Shown piece by piece: positions 20,456 through 29,016 of a stretch of DNA of 64,000 bases. Numbering within the stretch: position 1 is the stretch's first letter; the number at the start of each line of letters is the position of its first letter. The notes beneath the pieces were generated by a model, which saw only the letters and a list, made by a program, of their open reading frames with translations, had not been told where the DNA came from and did not search any database. This DNA is from Symbiodinium natans (lineage: Eukaryota > Sar > Dinophyceae > Suessiales > Symbiodiniaceae): contig CAJNDS010002210.1 of the NCBI GenBank assembly GCA_905221605.1, forward strand, positions 64,001-128,000, given 5' to 3'. Made by a program: the position numbers and the translations under genes.

Positions 20456-20535
20456 ATTCAGCAGCGTCATTTAAGGGGAGGACCTAGAGGGGGTAGTATA
20501 GAGGGGTAGTAGGAAAACCCATGATCGATGCAGGT

Positions 20536-20829
20536 TTAAGCCTCATCCAGCAAGGTCCACCCCTGGTTCCCCAACACAGAAAACTCCTTGCTGTAACACC
20601 GCAAGGATTCCAAGAGGACTGGTAAACTGGCAGAGCTTCTGTGAAACTGATACCCATAACCTGAAGTGCAGAGCATCCGAATCCCAATGATAAACTGCAG
20701 CACCCTGAATGAAGAAAGCAAGTCTCATCAACTCCAGAACTCCAAGCCAGGCGAGTGGCAGAGCGCGCCGCGTTGAAGTTGCAGGCTGCTCATGCAGTGC
20801 CGCGCGAAGAAGGGCATCCAGATCCTCCA
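20536..20829 (-). CDS. Unassigned two-exon fragment with a stop codon
   Basis: Exon about 20829-20705 reads EDLDALLRAALHEQ…LPLAWLGVLELMRLAFFIQ. Exon 20660-20536 begins after a CTTCAG acceptor and reads YGYQFHRSSASLPVLLESL…GNQGWTLLDEA before TAA. Leucine-rich helical composition and good frames suggest real coding sequence, perhaps the C-terminal end of a gene. No family is recognised. It lies in the same long interval as the XPG-like exons and on the same strand. Confidence 0.4.
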
Positions 20830-21094
20830 GTCATGGCCAGGGGGTACTGCCTTTGATCGAGCTTCTGGAGAAAAGGTAACGACGGGAGTTGTGCAATGTA
20901 CATAGATTTGGGGGCTTGATCTCAATGATGCGTTTGAAGGACATGGGCTGAAGACTTTCCGACTTTCCAGCACTATGCAACTCTTGTGCTTTGGAATGTT
21001 AAGCCTGGTGAAGTTCGTAAAAAAGATGCAAGGAGCGAGGCAATCACACGGCAGGCAAAGGAGTCATGGGCCCTGGCATCACCTCTAGGTTCAG

Positions 21095-21235
21095 GGCAAC
21101 AAGATGGGACCATACACAGACCAACCTTGGGATGATACTAACATGTCCTTAATAGGGATCATGATAGGGGTTACTATGGTTTTATCATGAGGGACTGTTA
21201 GTATGAGGGGGAACATCACAAGATCAACCCCCCCG
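21095..21235. repeat. Hairpin element, related to 58715-58835
   Basis: ACTAACATGTCCTTAATAGGGATCATGAT at 21138-21166 pairs imperfectly with ATCATGAGGGACTGTTAGTA at 21185-21204. The whole, including the trailing GGGGGAACATCACAAGATC, resembles 58733-58840. This is the pattern of a non-autonomous terminal-inverted-repeat or foldback element. Confidence 0.75.
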
Positions 21236-21316
21236 TATCTCTCAGCGTAGGCCGAGTCATGGGAGAAGCAGCCACGTCCTCGTTGATCGGCGCGAAAGTT
21301 GTGCCTTGATTTGTTC

Positions 21317-21390
21317 AGGTTAGGGTTTGGGGTTTGGGGTTTGGGGTCTGGGGTCTGGGGTCTGGGGTTTGGGGTTTGGGGTTTGGGGTT
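21317..21390. repeat. GGGTTTGGGGT / GGGGTCTGGGGTCTG array
   Basis: Seven-base repeats of TTTGGGG and TCTGGGG, a degenerate relative of the TTTAGGG telomere repeat. Confidence 0.85.
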
Positions 21391-21429
21391 GCCGGCGTCT
21401 AAGCCCCCTCCAGCCAAACCCCCAAACGC

Positions 21430-21637
21430 CAAGGAATCGTTGAGGCCGAGGCAGGTGCACTGACTATGCAGGTATCCTGCTTCTCATGACGAGGCGCTGT
21501 ACAGCTTGGAGCGTGGAAAACCGAACTTGTGCTCCATGACGCCTTCCCGATGCTGGGTTTCAAGGTTTACAAACAACTCTCAGGGTTTCGCCTATAGGGC
21601 TTAGGCAAAATGCGAGAAAACAAACAGCAAAACAACG

Positions 21638-21668
<31 letters not shown>

Positions 21669-22640
21669 AAAAAGAAAAGATAGCCTGAGCTAGCCTTCTG
21701 AATCTAAGCCCAAGCCAGAGAAAAGCCAACAAGGGGTGTGCTGTTCATGCCCGTTCCCTGATGCCCAAACGACCCAACATAGGTATGCCAATCAAAAAAT
21801 ATCCGGGTCTTAGGGGGTGGAGTGGGAGGGGACTACTGAAATCGCATGGAAGCCAGATTTCGGCCAGTTGTCCCCGATTTTCGCACCCCTTTGATAAGGT
21901 GACCCGGACCCGAATGCGAAGCTCGCTGGCCGGGATTTCGGGGGCCGAAAGGAGAAAAAGGATGACATGGAGCCCTTAGGCCCTCAAGCTTCAAGGCTTG
22001 GCCAGATTCCAACTGCAGATTCCGAAAATTTCTGGAGCCGATTCTTATGTAAGTTCGTTTAACATTCGTAATCAAACCACAAACAAGTTTCCAAAAGGAG
22101 CAAGTAGCATGCGAGGTGCCCTGGCTTTTGGTATGTGTACTGTTTTGGTTGTCCCTCTCAGCCCCTCACAACCTCACAAACCATTTCATACTGATTACTG
22201 AGGGCGGCGTGCGACATTGTTTGGCGGAGGGCGGAGGCCCCCTCGAATGCTAAACCAAAAGGAACATTCATCACAAAGCCCCGGCCCTCTTCGTCTTCTG
22301 CTGGGCTGGAGGGGAGGGTTGCGCAAAGCCCCCGCGCACTTGGGGCTTGGGGCGTGCGCGTCACAGTGCGTACAGTAGTCTCACTCTCTCACTGTCTCGC
22401 GCCCTCTCTCGGCAACTCGGTTCCCCAATCGCCACCGGTCCAGGAGATTCGCCACAGCACAGACAATGAACCCTACTAACTCGGCTCTTACATCCCTGTA
22501 GCCGCAACATCCCTCTTACCCCAAACCCGAAACTCTGAACCAAAAAGCCGTTGCAAAACCTCCTTCGTCGTCCGAGATGTCAGATGGCTGTTCTTCTGGA
22601 CGGCCACCTTATGAAGTCCGAACTGTGCGTATGCGTGTTT
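21430..22640. other. Spacer with homopolymer runs
   Basis: A C run of about 20 followed by an A-rich run lies at 21638-21673. Short frames on both strands show no motif. Nothing else is called. Confidence 0.45.
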
Positions 22641-22667
22641 GTGTGCAGCAAAACCATATACAAATAC

Positions 22668-22860
22668 CCACATATATATATATATATTATACATACACAT
22701 GTATACACATATACATATACGTATATACGTATATACGTATATACGTATATACGTATACACGTATACACGAAGACACGAATACACGTATACACGTATACAC
22801 GTATACGTACACACACGTACACGTACACGTACACATATGCATACACATACACGTGTGTGC
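22668..22860. repeat. Alternating purine-pyrimidine microsatellite
   Basis: (TA)n is followed by CATATACATATACG, GTATATACGTATATACG, GTATACACGTATACACG and ACACGTACACGTACAC. Nearly 190 bases alternate purine and pyrimidine, the pattern that favours Z-DNA and cruciforms. The overlapping ORFs in all frames (rich in Y, T, I, H, R) are artefacts of it. Confidence 0.95.
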
Positions 22861-23370
22861 GGACATATGATGCACTATGTCTAGCACATGCATTTGCAGA
22901 TGAAAAGGTCTCATCTGGCAAATGAGTGCATATGTAGAGGTATGTGTGCGTATATATGCGTCCATGTTTATGTGTGTGGTAACCTTGAAAGGTAGGCTTC
23001 CAAGGTGTCATCCAAAACTTAACGCTTTCGTGCCCATCTTTGCTTGTATCTACCTAGAAGTCTTTCATTCACCTGAGTGAGTGCACGCGCACGTGTGCAC
23101 GTGCGTGCCGGCATGTGTATGCGTATTTGTCACTGTGCTTGTGCGGCTTGATTTGCTTATGTTGCAAAATCTTGCTTGGTGTGATCTATGTCGCGTATGT
23201 GCGGGTGTCATAAAAGATATGGTACATACTTGCGTATTGCTTTCGACTATCGCGCTCGGACAAATCCGATTGCCTCTGGCGAATCCCGACACAGGGTTCA
23301 CTTCAGCACCAACGGCCATGGGGGGTGAAGGCCTCCAAGCGCACCAGCTACCCAGCCACGACTATCCGCC

Positions 23371-23957
23371 GACCCCAGCGGTAGCAGGGCGGCGTCAGTG
23401 AAGACCCCCCACCGCCCTCACCCGCTCTCACAGCATGCTGCTCATGACACCTTGAATTGGAGTGTTTTTGCATTGTTTGGCTTCAGTGCATGCCCAAACC
23501 CCGCCACCCATGGCCCTCACCCATGACGCCTTGAATTGGACCTTTGACCCCCCCCCACCCCATCCATTCAGGTGGTTTAAAGGGTCCAGTGCCACCCCCC
23601 CCCCCCCCACGCCCCCCCCGCCCCCCCACCCCCCCGCCCCCCCCACCGCCCCACACCCCCCCACCCTCACCCTCTCACCGCCCTCACCCCCCCCCCCCCC
23701 CCCCCACCCCCCCCATCCCTTCCCTCCCCCCCCCCCACCCCCCACCCCCCCCCCCCCCCCAACCCCCCCCACCCCCCCGCCACCCCCACCCTGTAGGCCT
23801 CCGCCCCCCCTGCTCCACCCCTGACCAATCTCTAAGGATTGCAGTCCATGCCCGCCCTGACCGCCCTCACCGCTCTCGCCGCTCTCATCACTCCCCCTCC
23901 CGATGCCCACCCCTCCCTGACACCAACCCTTTACCCTTGACTCTGAAACCCCACCCG

Positions 23958-23990
<33 letters not shown>

Positions 23991-24030
23991 ACCCCCCCAC
24001 CCCCCCCATCCCGTGAACGCATTAAAATAT
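23371..24030. mobile_element. C-rich dispersed element E2, related to E1
   Basis: It starts CCGCCGACCCCAGCGG…GGCGTCAGTGAAGACCCC and ends near CATTAAAATATAG, echoing both ends of E1 (3965-5067). Both share an internal TTTAAAGGGTCC motif (23577 here). The interior is dominated by C tracts (23545-23800, 23955-24007) and CGCCCTCACCGCTCTC-type repeats. The proline-rich and glycine-rich frames are artefacts. Runs of 15 to 40 C may be misassembled or mis-sized. Confidence 0.6.
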
Positions 24031-24357
24031 AGTAAATTCGCTTCTCTTCCCTTAATATTGTATGCGTGTGTCATTCACTCCGTTCATTCACTTGTCCATA
24101 GAATTATAGTACATTTAATATACTATTTTCCCCAGCATTTAATAGTAAATTGTAAGGGCTAGAAAAATAGTAATATTTTATGAGGCCCTTTTGTACGTAT
24201 TATTTGGTATTTTGGAAATCTAAACATTTAGAAGTTACATCAGATTCATTTTGTTTTCTTATTAATAGTTCTTGGTTATTATTCTTTGCTCTTATTATAA
24301 TTCTATTTATCTTCACAGGATTTAATATTTATTGTTGGACTGGAATTCACTTCCCTC
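24008..24357. other. AT-rich island between C-rich repeats
   Basis: This is about 350 bases of markedly low GC, lying between two tracts that are almost pure C. One plus frame (24180-24350) encodes hydrophobic sequence (SSWLLFFALIIILFIFTG). Such composition is typical of dinoflagellate organelle DNA, and transferred mitochondrial fragments are common in nuclear genomes, but I cannot match it to cox1, cob or cox3. Confidence 0.45.
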
Positions 24358-24700
24358 CTAGGCCCCTACCCCCAACTCCGCCCCTGACAAATCTGTAGTT
24401 TGAGGGATTCCAATCCACGCCCGCCCTAACCGCCTCCCCGCTCTCATCACTCCCCTGCCTTTCCGCCCCCAACTCCACCAACCCTCGACCGTCACCTCCC
24501 CTGTCCACCCGCCGCGCTCCACCCTGCCTTCCGCCCCAACCCTCTCACCAGAGCTGGTCAAATGAGTCAGGCCCCCCTTTCCGCCCCCGCTGCCCCCCTT
24601 TCCACCCCCACCCACCCCCACCCCCCCCGCCCCCGCCCCCCCCGCCTGCCCGCGCTCCACCCTGCCTTCCGCCCCAATGCGACTGTCTTGGGTCTGGGGT
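24358..24700. repeat. C-rich repeat related to the 3' part of E2
   Basis: CTAGGCCCCTACCCC…CTGACAAATCTGTAG…CCACGCCCGCCCTAACCGCC…CTCTCATCACTCCCC parallels 23800-23900 of E2 in the same order. The island at 24008-24357 therefore lies between two related repeats. Confidence 0.7.
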
Positions 24701-24759
24701 CGGCGGCACTATTAAATCTTTATGGCATGAGACAAGACGTCCCAATGTCCCAAAGCACA

Positions 24760-25240
24760 CTTGAAGAGTCTGCATCTACTTGCCAAGGTTTAGGTCGGCA
24801 TGGGAGATTGGCTGCCGAGTGTCCGGTGCAGCAGCTGAAGAGCCCCGGCCACACCTAGCAGGAACGACATGTGTGCCGCTGAGCACTCAGCGACTCGGCA
24901 TTGGCTCAATGTCATTCATGTCATTTAAGCTGGAAGGGGGGGGGTTGGGGGGCACCCCGAAATCGCAGGACAACTATTCTTCCCCAAGACTTGATGAAAT
25001 CCTCAGCTGTGCATAACCCTACACCCTGTGCAGGGTGGCAGCATGAAGTGCGCCGCAGTCCTCAGCAGCTGCATTTGGATTGGCGCCGGCCGGCCGCTGT
25101 CGAGGCTTAACCTCGAAACATCTCGAAACCCTAAGTCGTGGGCTTATAGGGTTTAGGGTTTATAGGGTTTAGGGTTCGCCACCCGTAAACCCTAGGGTTT
25201 AGGGTTGGGGGTGTAGGGTTTCGGGTTTCGGGGCTTTTGG
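24760..25240. other. Spacer ending in degenerate TTTAGGG repeats
   Basis: 25145-25215 holds TATAGGGTTTAGGG-type repeats on one strand and GTAAACCCTAGGGTTTAGGG at the turn, so the array changes direction. No gene is seen in the rest. Confidence 0.5.
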
Positions 25241-25909
25241 CATATAACGCAGTTACCAGTCGGCCAAAAAAGGGCTGCAAACACATAGCACAGCATAACA
25301 TGACCAGCATAGCTGCCCTACAGCCTGTAGTTCCGCTACCAAGTACTCCTATCTTGTGGCAACCGTACGATTGCAGTCCCCGCAGACGCCTAATTACCCG
25401 CATCCTGAACCCTGGAGATTGCGATCCAGTATGGTCATTCTGGTATTCACTTTCCATTGCCTGTCCCTCCCCCTTTGCCCTGCAAAAACCAGGTCGTTGG
25501 CACCGATTTGGGGGCCCATACGCCGACACCCCTTGGTACAACGTCATGCCATCGCCATCCACCACTTTCATTACTCAATCAAAGCCTGCAACGCCAAGAA
25601 GCCAGCATTTCGGCGCTGCTGGCTTGAGCCGCATAGTCTGAGGCCTGCTTCGTGCTCCTGGTGGAAGAAAGCAAAACAAGAATGCAAGCCATTTGCCTCT
25701 GGCAAATTTGCCCAAAAAGGCAAAAAAAAAAAAAAAACATGTCGTTGCAAGTCGTGGTAATACTGTGAAGTATGGTGGAGTCCTGGAGCTCGCCAGGTAC
25801 CCAGAAAGTGATTGCACCAGATGCCATGTTGCCCAAAGAAGCAGCAAGGGCACCAAGTAGCTAAACGCCGCGGCCCTCGGATCGCATCTCTTACACACAT
25901 GCCCTGCAC

Positions 25910-25989
25910 CTGGCTTGCTGCATCCTTGCTGGCCCCTGAAGTTCTGGCAAGGATCACAAAAGCCTCGTACTCTGAGACCATGGTGTCAG
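25910..25989 (-). CDS. XPG-like nuclease exon, distal I-domain
   Basis: After a strong acceptor (CTTCTTCCATAG) the frame reads ADTMVSEYEAFVILART… and ends at CAG|GTGCAG. The first two bases complete the codon left open by the exon at 26614-26581 (G|CT), so the joined protein reads …AFLAEA-A-DTMVSEYEAFVILA. This is where Rad2/XPG enzymes have VVTEDSDxxxFGA. The expected acidic pair (usually E/D-D-x-D) is here S-E-Y-E, with one residue fewer. Either the site is altered or the splice is slightly different. Confidence 0.55.
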
Positions 25990-26494
25990 CTATGGAAGAA
26001 GGTGCAGCAGGCCCAGGCACAAGCTTCGGTTGAACAGTGCAGCCTGCTACCACCGGCTTAGGCTTCCAGGTTTTGCGGGGCTTTTTCTAGAAAGGGCAGG
26101 TTCGCGAGACTTACATGTGTCTGCAATGTTTCTGTGACGATGGGACCGCCTATGTGCCTGGAGCCATCGACAAGGCAAGCAAGCAGGCAGTCACTGCAAT
26201 TCTCTACCAGACAGTCAGTGCAATTCTCTACCATGCTCTGCGACACTCTGCGATGCTCTATGCTGCCAGCTGCATGGCTTGCTGTCGTCCTCGGAGAACA
26301 GCCGCCTGTACACTTCGCCTAAGCATGTTCAAGCATCATCTCCAACATCAGACTGTGTCTGCCTTGGCCCCAGTCACCACATGCAGCCAAGAAACGGGCT
26401 CCGAATACCAACACGTCTGAATCATCAGAGGCCACGGCATCCACGAGCCGAGCCTCACAGTAACGGGTGCTGAGAGCTGTTACCGGCAGCACCC

Positions 26495-26555
26495 ACGGTT
26501 TAGGGCTTCGGGTTTAGGATTGAGGGGTTAGGGTTCAGGGTTTAGGGGCTTCCCC
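26495..26555. repeat. Degenerate TTTAGGG repeats
   Basis: GGTTTAGGGCTTCGGGTTTAGG…GGGTTAGGGTTCAGGGTTTAGGGG, immediately beside the XPG-like exon at 26581. Confidence 0.75.
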
Positions 26556-26580
26556 CCCGCCCCCCAAAGGAGCTTTCCTC

Positions 26581-26614
26581 CTGCCTCAGCCAAAAATGCA
26601 CACTGCGCCTCAGC
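26581..26614 (-). CDS. XPG-like nuclease micro-exon (AEAQCA motif)
   Basis: This 34-base exon reads AEAQCAFLAEA after a GGCTGCCAG acceptor. It supplies the strictly conserved EAEAQCA segment of the XPG I-domain, joining in phase 0 to PYVHAPAE at 28418 and in phase 1 to the exon at 25989. Its donor would be G|GAGGAAAG, a GA-type donor of a kind reported for dinoflagellates. At 34 bases it is too short for ordinary ORF detection. Confidence 0.7.
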
Positions 26615-26689
26615 CTGGCAGCCACTTTCGGGGAATGCCCCACCATTGGCTTTCCATTGTAAAAATAAATACATAAATAAAAATAAATA

Positions 26690-26720
26690 AATAAATAAAT
26701 ATATATATATATATATATAA
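26690..26720. repeat. AAAT/TA microsatellite
   Basis: AATAAATAAATAAATAAATATATATATATATATATA-type repeats, inside the presumed intron of the XPG-like gene. Confidence 0.9.
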
Positions 26721-26859
26721 ACATAGAGGGCGGTGCGCTGTGGGGCCTGTGTTTTTCTTTAGTGTTTTTGCAGGGCACAAGTGTTTATAAAGCAGGTGTG
26801 CATGCACATGACACTCTTTATCCTGGATACTCTATATTTACAAGCGCGCGCGCATACAC

Positions 26860-27660
26860 AGGATAATAATTTAAAGCCTTTAAATTCCTTTAATACCTTC
26901 AAAATATAATTGGAAAGGCCTTCAATTAAATTTTAAAGGGGAGGGGCCCCCTTTAAAATCTTTAAAATCTCCATTTAAATTTAAAAGGTTTTAACGGTTT
27001 TAAAGCCTTTAAATTCCTTTAAAACCTGTAAAATTCATTAGGGGAGGCCCCCAATTGAATTTTAAAGGGGACGGGCCCCCTTTAAAATCTTTAAAATCTT
27101 TAAAATTGATTTGGACCTCCATTTAAATTTTCAAGGTTTTAACTGTTTTTAAAGCCTTTAAATTCCTTTAAAACCTTGAAAAATTAAATGGAGGTCCAAA
27201 TAAATTTTAAAGGTTTTAAAGATTTTAAAGGGGGCCCACCCTCTTTAAAATTTAATTGAGGGCCTCTCCAAGTAAATTTTATAAAGGAATTTAAAGGCTT
27301 TAAAACCTTTAAAACCATTTAAATTTAAATGGAGGTCCAATTAAATTCAAAGATTTTAAAGATTTTGAAGGGGGGGCCCGCCCCTTTAAAATTCAATTGA
27401 GGGCCTCCCCAAGTAAATTTTAAATGTTTTAAAGGAATTTAAAGGCTTTAAAACCTTTAAAACCATGTAAATTTACATGGAGGTCCAATTAAATTTTAAA
27501 GATTTTGAAGATTTTAATGATTTTAAAGATTTTAAAGGGGGCCCGCGCCCTTTAAAATTTAATTGGACCTCCATTTAAATTTTAAAGGTTTTAAAGGAAT
27601 TTAAAGGCTTTAAAACCTTTAAAATTTCAATGGAGTTCTAATTAAATTTTAAAGATTGTA
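26860..27660. repeat. AT-rich palindromic repeat array
   Basis: Units of about 140-150 bases are built from TTTAAAGGCTTTAAAACC, ATGGAGGTCCAATTAAATTT, AAAGGGGGCCCGCCCCTTTAAAA and TTGAGGGCCTCCCCAAG. GGAGGTCCAA occurs at about 27189, 27330 and 27480, and its complement (TTGGACCTCC) at about 27110 and 27560. Orientation therefore switches and the array can fold back on itself. Each unit is also internally palindromic (GGGGGCCCGCCCC). There is no coding sequence. It lies between XPG-like exons at 26.6 and 28.4 kb. Confidence 0.9.
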
Positions 27661-27674
27661 TATCCAGGCACCTG

Positions 27675-27830
27675 GGCGAGGAGGGGGGGGGATGGGGAGC
27701 GGGGGGGAGGGGGGACGGGGGGAGGGGGAGGGGGGGGGTGGGGGGGGAACCCCCCACAACCCAAGACCCACCCACCCCCCCCCCCCCCCCACCCCCCCCC
27801 CCCCCCTCCCCCCCCCCCCCCCCCACCCAC
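27675..27830. repeat. G tract followed by C tract
   Basis: About 70 G-rich bases (27680-27748) are followed by about 80 C-rich bases (27750-27826). The two halves are complementary and could pair. Exact lengths may be unreliable in any assembly. Confidence 0.85.
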
Positions 27831-27832
27831 CC

Positions 27833-28206
27833 TAAAAATCAACCATAAGAAATCAAGTTAACCTTACCTAACCAGTAACGTATGACAGTCAACCACGCCC
27901 ATCTAACCTTAGTATAGTTCAACTACTTAACTTCGCCCATCCAACCTCAAACAACGGAATCTTCAACGAAGAGCCCCCCCCTCCCCCCCACCCCCAAAGA
28001 ATCAATGCTTATAAGCAAGCCAACTGCTTATAAGCAAACCCTTCCTCTACACAAAAAAACTCTATAAAAATCAACCATAAGAAATCAAGTTAACCTTACC
28101 TAACCAGTAACGTATGACAGTCAACCACGCCCATCTAACCTTAGTATAGTTCAACTACTTAACTTCGCCCATCCAACCTCAAACAACGGAATCTTCAACG
28201 AAGAGC
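27833..28206. repeat. Exact 142-bp direct repeat
   Basis: 27833-27974 and 28065-28206 are identical base for base (TAAAAATCAACCATAAG … CTTCAACGAAGAGC). They are separated by 90 bases that start with a C run and contain CAATGCTTATAAGCAAGCCAACTGCTTATAAGCAAACC. Perfect identity implies a very recent duplication or an assembly error at the C tract. Confidence 0.95.
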
Positions 28207-28417
28207 GTTTCAAAAACGCAGGCCCCACAGCGCACCCTTCTGTAAACATAATATACATATAGATACTTAATAAAAACATACATATAGGTACTTAATCAAG
28301 TAGACGTGAACCACAGAACGCAATATATATATATATATATGTATACATATATGTACATATTTTCATACACACATATATTACGAATTCTTTACATTTATGC
28401 TCACAAGTGCTGCCTGC
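28207..28417. other. AT-rich intron sequence with TA microsatellite
   Basis: CATATAGATACTTAATAAAA and ACATATAGGTACTTAATCAA form a short direct repeat (28255-28297). (AT)n lies at 28323-28342. It is followed by the GC donor end of the next exon. Confidence 0.7.
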
Positions 28418-28477
28418 CTCTGCTGGCGCATGCACGTATGGAATTCCAAGGGCTTCGAGCAATGCTTCCACATCAGC
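28418..28477 (-). CDS. XPG-like nuclease exon, start of I-domain
   Basis: This 60-base exon reads ADVEALLEALGIPYVHAPAE. LLxxxGIPYVxAPAE is the hallmark opening of the XPG I-domain in Rad2, XPG, FEN1 and EXO1 enzymes. The acceptor is GCTGTCAAG and the donor is GAG|GCAGGC, a GC donor. Upstream it joins the exon at 29106-29017 in phase 0, and downstream the AEAQCA micro-exon in phase 0. Confidence 0.85.
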
Positions 28478-28479
28478 CT

Positions 28480-29016
28480 TGACAGCAGCATGCAAAATGC
28501 ATGGAATGCATGGAGACCAGGACAGGTGGCACACATTTCTGCTTCCATATATTCCGCTTTGTCAGCAAAGCATACACTTGTTCATGCGCAGGACCGCATA
28601 GGCATGAATGTCACAAGTGCCTGCATCTCCGGCGTCACAACATCTGCACCTCGCTTTGCACGCCGGGCCTTGCACAAACTTTTGAAGTGGTGCTGCAGCC
28701 AAGCAGTTCTCGCGTGAGTACGCGGATGTGGCTCATATTGCCCTAGAAGACATACAAAGGGTACTGGATGGTACTGGAACCACAAGTTCTGCTCCCGCCG
28801 TCAAGCTTGGTTGGCATGGTGGCGCCAACATCTTGTAGCTAGAGCTCAACCAAAAAATTACATGACTGGACAAGTCGCAAAGTTGCACTACTTGGGACTT
28901 CCTTCTTATGCCTCCAAAACACTATTTAACACGGACCTCTGAAGCCTGTAAAACACTAGAATCGCAACTAAGGGAACCCTTGAAATGTAACCCTATTTTG
29001 CGAAAACCCCACTTGC
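28480..29016. other. Presumed intron within the XPG-like gene
   Basis: This 539-base stretch separates two phase-matched exons. The plus-strand frames inside it (28397-28746) mirror the exon or lack motifs. CCCTATTTTGCGAAAACCCC at about 28990 resembles one arm of the hairpin at 18010-18165. Confidence 0.5.

Noticed and set aside
22551-23011. Overlapping Tyr/Thr/His-rich ORFs in most frames
   Set aside because: They are products of the ATACGT-type microsatellite.
23428-24032. Long glycine-rich and proline-rich ORFs on both strands
   Set aside because: They arise from C homopolymer tracts that stay open in every frame. There is no start context, splice site or motif.
26860-27660. CRISPR-like or satellite array
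   Set aside because: Units are palindromic and variable, with no constant repeat and unique-spacer pattern, and the context is eukaryotic.
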